Shown: positions 7,144 to 13,241, counted from the stretch's first letter. The stretch is DNA of 13,425 nucleotides from Clostridia bacterium (GCA_007133365.1 SLMV01000013.1:1-13425); one strand, 5' to 3'. Numbers and translations are program-made. Notes: generated by a model not told the origin, from the letters alone.

Positions 7144-9228
7144 TTGAAGGGAAGGCGAGTTCAAATGACAACGCGCCATTTTCAGGTGACGGATTTGTTC
7201 GAATTTGAAATGTTGAGCGATCCGCAAATTAGCCCAAACGGAGAGATTATTGCTTGGGTAAAAACGTGGATCGATCCGAACGAAAATCGTTATCGGTCCC
7301 GCATCTATTGTACCGAGCGAGACACTGGGGCGACGTATGAAGTGAGTTCACAACATCGCGATACTTATCCTAGGTGGTCACCCTGTGGCCGATATCTTGC
7401 GCATTTAGGCCAGGGCCCTTCGCTTGACATCGACTCCCAGGAGACGGTTATTGGGCAAGGCCCACAATTGTATGTCATTGAACTGAGCAGCGGGGATATG
7501 ATCCAGGTGACCGACCTCTTGGGGGGTGTATCCGAGTTTAGCTGGTCCCCGGATGGATGTCGATTCGCTTTTACCACCTTTGTCCATCCCGAATGGGGAC
7601 TTCAGTATACGGCGGATTATGAGATCCCCGTTGATCTCCGCGGCAAATTTACCACGGATGTCCTCCGGGTGAGCCGTCTTCGGTATAAAGATGATGGCCT
7701 CGGTTATATTGGGGATTATTTTCGACAAGTCGCGCTCGTCGAATTCGATCCCCACCCCCAAGCGCTTCAAGAGGTCACCCTTTTGACACGTGGATTATGC
7801 GATATGAAGAGCCCGAGTTGGGCGCCCAGCGGTGACTATCTGGTCGCACTGGGGAATCGTGACCGGGGAGGGGAGCGGGAGCGAAGGCAATATGTTTATC
7901 GGATCGAGACCTCTCAGGAAGATGGTGAGCAACCATCGACGATAGTGGGTCTGGAAGAAATGCGGGGTGATCACCTGACGTGGTCAAAAGACGGCCAACA
8001 CCTATTTGTGTGTGGGCACGATGACCCTGTCCTCGGACATTATGGAAATCAACGAGTATGGCAGGTTCGGGTTGCCGATGGATCGGCTCAATGCCTCACC
8101 GAGGATCTCGACCTGAGTTTTGGAAATGCATCGCGCGACGGAGATATCCGGGATTATCTGGGCAGTGACCAGCCGGTCTGGCGAAACACCACCAACGACC
8201 TGCTTTTGTTGGGCAATCACCAGGAAAACACTAATCTCTATCGGTTGAGTCTCGACGGGGCCTTGGAGTCGCTCACGGATTGTGAGGGGGCGGTGACGGC
8301 CTTTTCGGTGGATGATTCCGGACGCTGGATCGCGGCACTGATTGCGGATAAGGCGAATCCCGGTGATCTTTATTTATTTGACAGTCATGAATCGTCCCCC
8401 CTCCAACCGAAGCAGCTGACCCACCTCAACTTTGATCTACTTGACGAGATCGAGTATCATCCCGCCCAGCCATTTGATTTTCAATCCGAAGGAATAACGA
8501 TGCGCGGCTGGCTGGTTGAGCCGGTGCAAGCGCCGGAGCGGAACGGCTATCCCGTCCTGATCTATAACGGGGGCGGTCCCGGCGGCATGCGGACTGGTCT
8601 TTTTTGTTTTCAGTCCCAATATTTAGCTGCTCAGGGATACGCCGTTCTTCACGCGAATGTGCGCGGGAATCTCGGCCGGGGGGAGGCGTTTTCGTCGGCG
8701 ATCCGTGGCCGCTGGGGTGAGGAAGATTATCGCGACACTCTTCAGGCCCTAGACGAAGCCCTGCGCCATTTTGATCATCTTGATGGCGAGCGCATTGGGA
8801 CCTTCGGCGGCAGTTATGGGGGGTATATGACCAATTGGATCATTAGTCGGCACCCAGAAATGAAGGCGGCTGTCTCCATCAACTGTCTGTACAATCGTTT
8901 GTCCGACTTCGGCACTGGGGATATGAGTTTTCTACTCGAGAAGGTGGAATTCGAGGGCGTTCTACCGTGGGAAAACCCAAAACTTTTCTGGGAACGCTCA
9001 CCGATGAAAGACGTTGGGCGCATTCAAACGCCCACGTTGGTGATTCATGCGGGACGGGATCACCGCTGTCCGGTTGACCAGGGCGAGCAGCTATACTTTG
9101 CCCTTCGTTTTCGCGAAATTCCGACCGAACTGATTCGAATTGCCGAGGCGTCGCATGGAATTCGAAAACCGTGGCATCGCATTTATCGGCTGGAGGCCAT
9201 GGCGGATTGGTTTGAAAGATGGTTCTAA
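7144..9228 (+). CDS. S9-family (prolyl oligopeptidase / acylaminoacyl-peptidase-like) serine peptidase
   Basis: 694 residues, probably cytoplasmic since no signal peptide is seen. Residues about 10-440 form a beta-propeller with repeated W-S-P-x-G-type blades (WSPCGRYLAHL, WSPDGCRFAFT, WAPSGDYLVAL, WSKDGQHLFVC). The C-terminal alpha/beta hydrolase has oxyanion-region residues GGGPGG, the nucleophile Ser557 in GGSYGGYM, the acid Asp639 in HAGRDHRCP and His671 in EASHGI, in the correct order and spacing for the S9C/YuxL-like group, which releases N-acylated or short-peptide residues. Start: TTG 7144 has AGGAGG 10 bases upstream; ATG 7165 with GGAAGG about 9 bases before it is nearly as good and would shorten the protein by 7 residues. 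It stands alone between the IS remnant and the ylbF region. Family certain, substrate unknown. Confidence 0.93.
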   Translation: MKGRRVQMTTRHFQVTDLFEFEMLSDPQISPNGEIIAWVKTWIDPNENRYRSRIYCTERDTGATYEVSSQHRDTYPRWSPCGRYLAHLGQGPSLDIDSQETVIGQGPQLYVIELSSGDMIQVTDLLGGVSEFSWSPDGCRFAFTTFVHPEWGLQYTADYEIPVDLRGKFTTDVLRVSRLRYKDDGLGYIGDYFRQVALVEFDPHPQALQEVTLLTRGLCDMKSPSWAPSGDYLVALGNRDRGGERERRQYVYRIETSQEDGEQPSTIVGLEEMRGDHLTWSKDGQHLFVCGHDDPVLGHYGNQRVWQVRVADGSAQCLTEDLDLSFGNASRDGDIRDYLGSDQPVWRNTTNDLLLLGNHQENTNLYRLSLDGALESLTDCEGAVTAFSVDDSGRWIAALIADKANPGDLYLFDSHESSPLQPKQLTHLNFDLLDEIEYHPAQPFDFQSEGITMRGWLVEPVQAPERNGYPVLIYNGGGPGGMRTGLFCFQSQYLAAQGYAVLHANVRGNLGRGEAFSSAIRGRWGEEDYRDTLQALDEALRHFDHLDGERIGTFGGSYGGYMTNWIISRHPEMKAAVSINCLYNRLSDFGTGDMSFLLEKVEFEGVLPWENPKLFWERSPMKDVGRIQTPTLVIHAGRDHRCPVDQGEQLYFALRFREIPTELIRIAEASHGIRKPWHRIYRLEAMADWFERWF

Positions 9229-9548
9229 GAATCAGAGCGTGATGCCTTGGGAGTTCATCCAGCAGGACTATGGTACAATCGAGCATCGTGATGACTCGAA
9301 GTGGGCGTTTTGAGGGAAACGAACAGCGGGTTTGCGTTTTGAAACACGGCTTTTCGGCAAGCATGTGCCATAAACCAACCGACGATTGCTTTGAGATGCC
9401 AACATGAGAACGCAAAACCCTTTAAGTGTGGGGCGATTTCAAGGTATGCTTGAATGTAGTGAGTCCGTTCGTTTTTGATGAAGGAATGCGGCAAAGGAAG
9501 AAAAGATACGCGTACGGTCTTAAATGGACATGGAGAGGAAGATTTTTT
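9229..9548 (+). other. Long gene-free leader upstream of the YlbF-family gene, with extended -10 promoter and stem-loop
   Basis: 320 bases without a believable gene. TATGGTACAAT at 9269-9279 matches the extended -10 consensus TRTGnTATAAT (one mismatch), with a poorly placed TTGGGA at 9248. Downstream, GGGTTTGCGTT (9328-9338) pairs with AACGCAAAACCC (9409-9420) through 11 bp with one bulged A, enclosing about 70 bases. The intervening bases also hold CATGT/ACATG pairing possibilities. An untranslated leader of about 260 bases before the conserved YlbF region would be long. I recognise no known riboswitch class. Confidence 0.45.
9269..9279 (+). promoter_or_regulatory. Candidate extended -10 promoter for the YlbF-family gene
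   Basis: TATGGTACAAT carries the TRTGn extension directly before a TACAAT hexamer (9274-9279). It lies about 45 bases after the peptidase stop codon and is the best promoter-like sequence in this gap. The -35 is weak, as is common with extended -10 promoters. Confidence 0.45.
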
Positions 9549-9884
9549 ATCGTAATCGAGAAGGCAAAAGAACTCGGTCGTTCGCTTCGGGAAACCAAAG
9601 AATATCAGAAGTTGGAAGCCGCGGAGCAAAACCTTAATGACGATCCGGATGCGCAACTTATCATCCAAGACGTTCAGAAAGTCCAACAGGACTTGGATCA
9701 GCTGCAAGAATCCGGCTTGGAGCCGAGTCAAGAGCAGATGAAGACGTTTAATGAAAAAAGGCAACAAATGAGCAATAACCCTGCCATTAAGGAATTCTTT
9801 TCTGCTCAAAGTGAGTTGAGTGAACTGATCAAAGAGGTCAACAAAGCCATCAGTGAAGGCATGACCGGAGAAGAACAGAACTAG
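9549..9884 (+). CDS. YlbF/YmcA-family protein (Com_YlbF)
   Basis: About 112 residues of charged, helical, coiled-coil-prone protein. KAKELGRSLRETKEYQKLE is the family N-terminus, then DDPDAQLIIQDVQKVQQDL, and a C-terminal helix with NNPAIKEFFSAQSELSELI. In Bacillus, YlbF, YmcA and YaaT form a complex that controls RNase Y, competence, biofilm and sporulation. The odd point is the start. The conserved region begins at codon ATC 9549 (ATC-GTA-ATC-GAG), which has a well-spaced Shine-Dalgarno (GGAGAGGAAG, then 7 bases), but no ATG, GTG or TTG lies nearby in frame. The nearest canonical in-frame start upstream is ATG 9486 (21 extra, very basic residues) with no usable binding site. An ATC start, or one extra T in the T6 run at 9543-9548 that hides an ATG-initiated frame, are the alternatives. 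The family call is firm; the start is not. Confidence 0.82.
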   Translation: MVIEKAKELGRSLRETKEYQKLEAAEQNLNDDPDAQLIIQDVQKVQQDLDQLQESGLEPSQEQMKTFNEKRQQMSNNPAIKEFFSAQSELSELIKEVNKAISEGMTGEEQN

Positions 9885-9895
9885 AACGAGAACAT

Positions 9896-9949
9896 GAGGG
9901 CAAGCCGCCGGGCGGAGCCAGCAAAATGGTATCCCCGGCGACTTGCCTC
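9896..9949. repeat. Long, nearly perfect stem-loop downstream of the YlbF-family gene
   Basis: Bases 9896-9912 pair with 9934-9949. GAGG pairs with CCTC, then there is a bulged G, then CAAG with CTTG, one C/A mismatch (a G-U pair if read from the minus strand), then CGCCGGG with CCCGGCG. The 21-base loop can fold further (CCA 9918-9920 with TGG 9927-9929 around GCAAAA). A second small hairpin GCGAG-AGCC-CTCGC follows directly. It starts 12 bases after the YlbF stop. No T-run follows on either strand, so a simple terminator is unlikely. It could be a structured leader of the glutaredoxin gene or a mobile palindromic repeat. Confidence 0.6.
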
Positions 9950-10170
9950 TTGGCGAGAGCCCTCGCGTCCGTGTATCTCATTCCTCCATTTTGTAAGAAG
10001 ACATAGGTTTTTGTGCTTGGGACGATTCCGGTGTTGCATTCCCCGCTTGTGTCGAAGGGCCCTTCAAAGTTTCGTTGTTTCATCTTTTACGATATGATCA
10101 ATTTGAGAGCGATCAGTCGTCGGGAGAAGGTCCAGCGGATCAGGATTTATTTCGGAAAGGAGCGGGTTTT

Positions 10171-10428
10171 GTGGTTAAAGTCTATGCTTTGAGTACCTGC
10201 CCTTGGTGCAAGAAACTCAAACATTTTTTAGACCAAGAAGGTATCGAATATTGCGTGGTGGATGTCGACTTAGTGCCGGAAGCGAAACAGCGCGAAGCTT
10301 TAAAAGAAATGCGATGTCTTAGCAACGATACGCGGTTCCCTCTGACTGCAGTCGGTGACGAGATTGTTGTCGGATACGACCCGAAACGAGTCAAAGAACT
10401 CTTGGAGGCCGAAAACAATGAAAGTTAA
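10171..10428 (+). CDS. Glutaredoxin / NrdH-like thiol redox protein
   Basis: 85 residues, thioredoxin fold. CPWC at residues 10-13 is the active site, the TRFPL segment provides the cis-Pro (Pro57), and VVGYDPKRVKELL is the usual C-terminal glutathione- or partner-facing helix start. It would act in the cytoplasm as a small dithiol reductant. The start is GTG 10171 with AAAGGAG 8 bases upstream; longer open frames upstream (to 10075) do not look like protein. The last 11 bases overlap the following FTR-like gene, so the two are co-translated. The pairing suggests the reductant for this glutaredoxin is the FTR-like protein rather than glutathione or NADPH-thioredoxin reductase; that is inference. 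Confidence 0.88.
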   Translation: MVKVYALSTCPWCKKLKHFLDQEGIEYCVVDVDLVPEAKQREALKEMRCLSNDTRFPLTAVGDEIVVGYDPKRVKELLEAENNES

Positions 10429-10837
10429 GCTTTTCTGCCCGGTTTGTCGTCTTCAGTTTGTTGCCGAAGCGCCTGAACTGATGGGTGCTGAGATTTGTAA
10501 GATTTGTGGTGCCAAAGTACAAGTGGTTCGCCTTGACCCCGTGGTTGAAACCCGAAAGTATCCAGAGACGCCCGAGGAGGAGATCCATAATCGGGTGGAT
10601 GCTTTTGCAGAATTGAGGGGTTACGTTTTCAGCGATCAAAAAGCAGCGGTCATGGAAGGGCTTATGGGCAAGAAACGGCGCTACGGTGATTTTTACTGCC
10701 CGTGTCGAATCGAAAACGATCTTGATACCATCTGTCCCTGTGTTGAAACGAGGCAAAACCGCGTCCTCAAAACCGGATGTTGCCGCTGTGGGCTTTTCTA
10801 TCGGGATCAAGCCGCGGTCGAAGAGGCCCAAACGTAA
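10418..10837 (+). CDS. Ferredoxin:thioredoxin reductase catalytic-subunit-like Fe-S protein with N-terminal zinc-ribbon-like segment
   Basis: 139 residues. The FTR catalytic subunit uses a [4Fe-4S] cluster next to a redox-active disulfide to pass ferredoxin electrons to thioredoxin-fold proteins. Here the core cysteines are CPC (94-96), CPC (106-108) and C-C-R-C (121-124) followed by GLF. Spacing between the two CPC motifs is shorter than in plant FTR, and the usual CHC reads CRC, so the His next to the cluster is replaced by Arg. Residues 1-35 add CPVC (7-10) and CKIC (27-30), a probable zinc or rubredoxin-like knuckle not found in plant FTR. Start is ATG 10418, with GGAGG 9 bases upstream inside the glutaredoxin gene. 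No variable FTR subunit is visible. The direct partner is likely the upstream glutaredoxin. Confidence 0.82.
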   Translation: MKVKLFCPVCRLQFVAEAPELMGAEICKICGAKVQVVRLDPVVETRKYPETPEEEIHNRVDAFAELRGYVFSDQKAAVMEGLMGKKRRYGDFYCPCRIENDLDTICPCVETRQNRVLKTGCCRCGLFYRDQAAVEEAQT

Positions 10838-10848
10838 CGGAGGGTTTG

Positions 10849-10950
10849 ATGTTTCGTTGGATAAGGGCCGAGATTGTTCCGGTAAGAAGGATCATGTTCT
10901 TGTTTGAGATGCAAGGTGCCTGGACTTCGAGGCCTGAGGCGACAGCTTAA
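10849..10950 (+). CDS. Possible 33-residue small protein in the glutaredoxin/FTR unit
   Basis: An open frame starting with ATG 5 bases after a good Shine-Dalgarno (CGGAGG), beginning 11 bases after the FTR stop and ending with TAA 10948-10950, 8 bases before the terminator hairpin. It reads MFRWIRAEIVPVRRIMFLFE followed by a 13-residue polar tail: a basic, partly hydrophobic N-terminal stretch. Position, ribosome-binding site and fit between stop codon and terminator argue for a real small gene. I recognise no family, and chance cannot be excluded at this length. Confidence 0.35.
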   Translation: MFRWIRAEIVPVRRIMFLFEMQGAWTSRPEATA

Positions 10951-10958
10951 AGAATTTT

Positions 10959-10999
10959 GGGTGGGCGGTGTTCACATGTTTCGTGATCACCGCCCACCC
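10959..10999. terminator. Bidirectional terminator-like hairpin between convergent genes
   Basis: GGGTGGGCGGTG (10959-10970) and CACCGCCCACCC (10988-10999) form a perfect 12-bp stem. TCAC/GTGA in the loop extends it. On the plus side it is followed by TTGATATTT, on the minus side by AAAATTCTTT; both are moderately T-rich rather than clean T-runs. It lies between the plus-strand redox unit and the minus-strand SerK-like gene, 7 bases beyond the latter's stop, so it probably ends both transcripts. Confidence 0.75.
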
Positions 11000-11006
11000 T
11001 TGATAT

Positions 11007-11447
11007 TTACGGATTTCGGAGTTTGCCAAGGCATGTCGGTTGCGGACGTAACGGTGGATAAAAGACATGCCGGGATGTTCGAGGTGGAAAGGGGGTTTGC
11101 GCAAGTCCCCGCTCGATCACCTGCTGTTTGGTTACCCGAATACCTGGTCGTCGAGAAAAAACCCGAATGGATGGGTCGGAATAATCGACCAGATAGACCG
11201 GAATTAAGTGACAGCCGACTTCGCCGAGAATGTGAACGCGGTGATGGCCGTCCAAAATAACCAACGACTCCCGGTCGGCAATCACCGGATGATACAAAAG
11301 ACCGTCTTCCCGAATCCAATCACGAAGTTCTTCCAGCCGTTCGCGCTCTAAAGCCTCGTGGGGGAGCAATGCCGCGGTCTCCACATAGCCGAACACGCAC
11401 GTGGGGGAGACATTGAAATATTGGGAAGAAGGGTCTTGGTTACTCAC
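11007..11447 (-). CDS. Short SerK/SbnI-like ParB-fold protein, probable free-serine kinase
   Basis: 146 residues. SerK (archaea) and SbnI (Staphylococcus) are ParB/sulfiredoxin-fold kinases that phosphorylate free L-serine to O-phosphoserine. Motifs present in order are LLPHE with Glu31 (from memory, the position of the catalytic Glu of Thermococcus SerK, in a KPHE context), PVIADRESLVILDGHHR (54-70) with the ADP/phosphate-binding GHHR, LIPVYLVDYSDP, and FPPRTSRHVF (120-129), matching the C-terminal PKTTRH signature. It is about 100 residues shorter than SerK and lacks the middle domain. The start is GTG 11447, with AGGAGGT 8 bases upstream inside the end of trpB2, and overlaps its stop by 4 bases (GTGA). 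Same operon, same T-box control. A plain ParB-like DNA- or nucleotide-binding role is the alternative. Confidence 0.75.
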   Translation of the reverse strand: MSNQDPSSQYFNVSPTCVFGYVETAALLPHEALERERLEELRDWIREDGLLYHPVIADRESLVILDGHHRVHILGEVGCHLIPVYLVDYSDPSIRVFSRRPGIRVTKQQVIERGLAQTPFPPRTSRHVFYPPLRPQPTCLGKLRNP

Positions 11448-12826
11448 CGAGGTCCACCTCCTGAAGGATTTTTCGGCAGCTTATCGAGCGCCGCCGTGAT
11501 TTCGCTTTCTGGATAGACGTAGTCGTCAAGTTCACCCGCGAGGTAAGCTTCGTAAGCGCCTAGATCAAAATGTCCATGACCGCTGAGGCAGAATAGAATG
11601 CTGCGCTCTTCGCCCCGATCTTCGCCTTCTTCTGCAAGGTCGATGGCGGCGCGAATGGCGTGTGCCGATTCTGGTGCCGGCAAAATGCCCTCCGTTCGGG
11701 CGAAGGTCAAAGCGGCGGCAAAGGTGGGAAGTTGATTCACAGTGCGCGGTTTGATGTATCCGTGATGTGCCAACAGGCTCAATAACGGAGCTTCACCGTG
11801 ATAACGTAGTCCCCCGGCGTGGATGCCCGCCGGAACAAAATCGTGGCCCAGGGTATGCATCTTAAGGAGAGGTGTCATGCCTGCCGAATCACCAAAATCA
11901 TACGCATAAAGGCCCCGCGTTAAAGTTGGACAGGCCGAAGGTTCCACGGCGATAAACTCCGGCCCGGATTTTTGCGATCGAAGTGCGTCCCCGAGAAAGG
12001 GGAAAGCCAGGCCGGCGAAGTTACTGCCACCGCCGCAGCAGCCGACGACATAATCGGGCTGATCCCCGGCTAGTTCCATTTGTTTTTGCGCTTCTAACCC
12101 GATCACACTTTGATGCATTAAGACATGATTGAGCACACTGCCAAGCGAATAACAGGTGTCATTACTTCCAGCCGCATCCTCCACTGCTTCGCTGATTGCA
12201 ATGCCCAAACTTCCTGGGGAATCGGGGTATTGAGCGAGTACGGCGCGGCCGGCTTCGGTTTCGCGGCTCGGACTGGAAAAGACGTCGGCACCGTAAACTT
12301 GCATGAGAGAGCGCCGGTAGGGCTTTTGATCATAACTGACTCGAACCATGTAGACGGTGCATTCGAGATCGAAAAAGGAAGATGCCAAGGCCAAAGCAGA
12401 TCCCCATTGCCCGGCACCCGTTTCGGTGGTGAGGCGACGGGTCCCGTCGTGTTTGTTATAAAAAGCCTGGGCAATCGCGGTATTAGGCTTATGGCTGCCG
12501 GCGGGACTGGTTCCCTCATATTTATAATAGATTCGCGAGGATACCCCCAGATGTTTTTCCAGATTTTTTGCGCGAATCAGCGGGCTCGGCCGCCAGAGCC
12601 GATAAACATCGAGAACTTCGCCGGGAATATCAATGGTGCGCGCCGACGACATCTCTTGTTCAATGAGAGATGGTGGAAACAAAGGTGCTAACTCGTCCGG
12701 AGTCAGTGGCTCTCCGGTCCCCGGATTGAGCGGTGGCTCGGGGGCAACCGGCAAGTCGGGGACGATATTGGTCCAAACCGTCGGTAACTCCGATTCCGGT
12801 AACTGGAAATTGATACGTTGATTCAT
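11444..12826 (-). CDS. trpB2: TrpB2-type tryptophan synthase beta chain
   Basis: 460 residues, a fold-type II PLP enzyme that joins indole to an activated serine to give L-tryptophan. PLP-binding Lys113 lies in AGSHKPNTA. TETGAGQWGSAL (134-145) carries the catalytic Glu135, with Trp where TrpB1 has His, which marks the TrpB2 branch. GGGSN (265-269) holds the PLP phosphate. N-terminal RPSPLIRAKNLEKHLG and a long N-terminal extension also fit TrpB2. The start is ATG 12826 with AAAGGAG 9 bases upstream; the longer open frame runs into the T-box terminator and is rejected. No trpA or other trp gene is nearby. Members of this branch are known that use O-phosphoserine in place of serine, which makes the coupled SerK-like gene meaningful. 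Expression should rise on tryptophan starvation through the upstream T-box. Confidence 0.93.
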   Translation of the reverse strand: MNQRINFQLPESELPTVWTNIVPDLPVAPEPPLNPGTGEPLTPDELAPLFPPSLIEQEMSSARTIDIPGEVLDVYRLWRPSPLIRAKNLEKHLGVSSRIYYKYEGTSPAGSHKPNTAIAQAFYNKHDGTRRLTTETGAGQWGSALALASSFFDLECTVYMVRVSYDQKPYRRSLMQVYGADVFSSPSRETEAGRAVLAQYPDSPGSLGIAISEAVEDAAGSNDTCYSLGSVLNHVLMHQSVIGLEAQKQMELAGDQPDYVVGCCGGGSNFAGLAFPFLGDALRSQKSGPEFIAVEPSACPTLTRGLYAYDFGDSAGMTPLLKMHTLGHDFVPAGIHAGGLRYHGEAPLLSLLAHHGYIKPRTVNQLPTFAAALTFARTEGILPAPESAHAIRAAIDLAEEGEDRGEERSILFCLSGHGHFDLGAYEAYLAGELDDYVYPESEITAALDKLPKNPSGGGPR

Positions 12827-12872
12827 GATTGACCGCTCCTTTCGTGATGTCTGCAGGGTTCCGGGGCCCAAT

Positions 12873-12902
12873 AAAAAACCCGTCCCTTTGTGGGGACGGG
12901 TT
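12873..12902 (-). terminator. T-box-regulated intrinsic terminator before trpB2
   Basis: On the minus strand the stem AACCCGTCCC / GGGACGGGTT (12893-12902 with 12877-12886) has a short loop and is followed by a run of six T (complement of 12873-12878). Its 5' arm lies just downstream of the T-box sequence, as required for the terminator/antiterminator switch. Confidence 0.92.
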
Positions 12903-13165
12903 GTGTGGTCGTGGTGCCACCCCAGTTCGAAGTGCTGCAATGCCAAACAGTACTTCCTCTTTCTGAGTACGGGGTCGACTCAACAAAGACCCGATACTCG
13001 CTCCTGATAACGGAGGAATCCGGCAAAGCCTAATAACGTCAAGTGTTCAGCCTGCGGTTCCCAGGCCCATTCGCTCGCTCCCATCGATCTCGGGCTTCCA
13101 CTGTCCCCGATTCGCTAAATCGGCGAGATGCGACTACTTGTCCTGTTCATCACCCTGCAAATTAT
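12873..13165 (-). promoter_or_regulatory. Tryptophan-specific T-box leader (riboswitch)
   Basis: T-box leaders sense uncharged tRNA and allow read-through. The T-box proper is GGGGTGGCACCACGACC (reverse complement of 12907-12923). Its UGGC bulge would pair with a GCCA 3' end, as expected for tRNA-Trp with discriminator G73. Stem I begins near 13155, with GATGAACAGGACAAGTAG carrying the usual AGTAG element. In the specifier region GAATGGGCCTGGGAACC (near 13056-13072) the codon after GAA is UGG (13069-13067), the only Trp codon. The antiterminator competes with the terminator at 12877-12902. Stem I, specifier loop, T-box and terminator appear in the right order between the promoter and trpB2. 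The tRNA assignment fits the gene it controls. Confidence 0.9.
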
Positions 13166-13171
13166 GCCGTT

Positions 13172-13200
13172 ACAATAACATAGCTCTTATTCGATGTCAA
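13172..13200 (-). promoter_or_regulatory. Sigma-A promoter of the trpB2 operon
   Basis: On the minus strand, a perfect TTGACA (complement of 13195-13200), a 17-base spacer and TATTGT (complement of 13172-13177). It sits just before the start of the T-box leader and just after a terminator from the upstream gene, so the trpB2 operon is an independent transcription unit. Confidence 0.82.
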
Positions 13201-13209
13201 TCGCACGGT

Positions 13210-13241
13210 AAAAAGGAGGCATTTGCGCTGTGCCCTTTTTT
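13210..13241 (-). terminator. Intrinsic terminator ending an upstream minus-strand transcript
   Basis: GGCA (13218-13221) and TGCC (13231-13234) form the core of a stem extended by an A-run (on the minus strand, 13241-13236) and a T-run (complement of 13210-13214). The minus-strand reading ends in TTTTT, 10 bases before the trpB2 -35. It would insulate the operon from the gene region to the right; on the plus strand it also ends in T6. Confidence 0.6.

Noticed and set aside
8879..9415. Minus-strand open frame of 178 codons
   Set aside because: It runs antisense to the catalytic end of the S9 peptidase, whose triad is intact; no motif.
9255..9809. Long minus-strand open frame (184 codons) across the YlbF gene and its leader
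   Set aside because: It is antisense to a clear YlbF-family gene over most of its length and has no family motif or ribosome-binding site; the upstream part looks protein-like but is better explained by the structured leader.
10391..10831. Minus-strand open frame of 146 codons
   Set aside because: Antisense to the FTR-like gene, whose cysteine motifs are conserved.
12125..12691. Plus-strand open frame of 188 codons
   Set aside because: It lies entirely antisense to trpB2 with its PLP and catalytic motifs; mirror frame only.
12827..12946. Upstream extension of the trpB2 reading frame by 40 codons
   Set aside because: This stretch is the T-box antiterminator/terminator; the ATG at 12826 has its own AAAGGAG.
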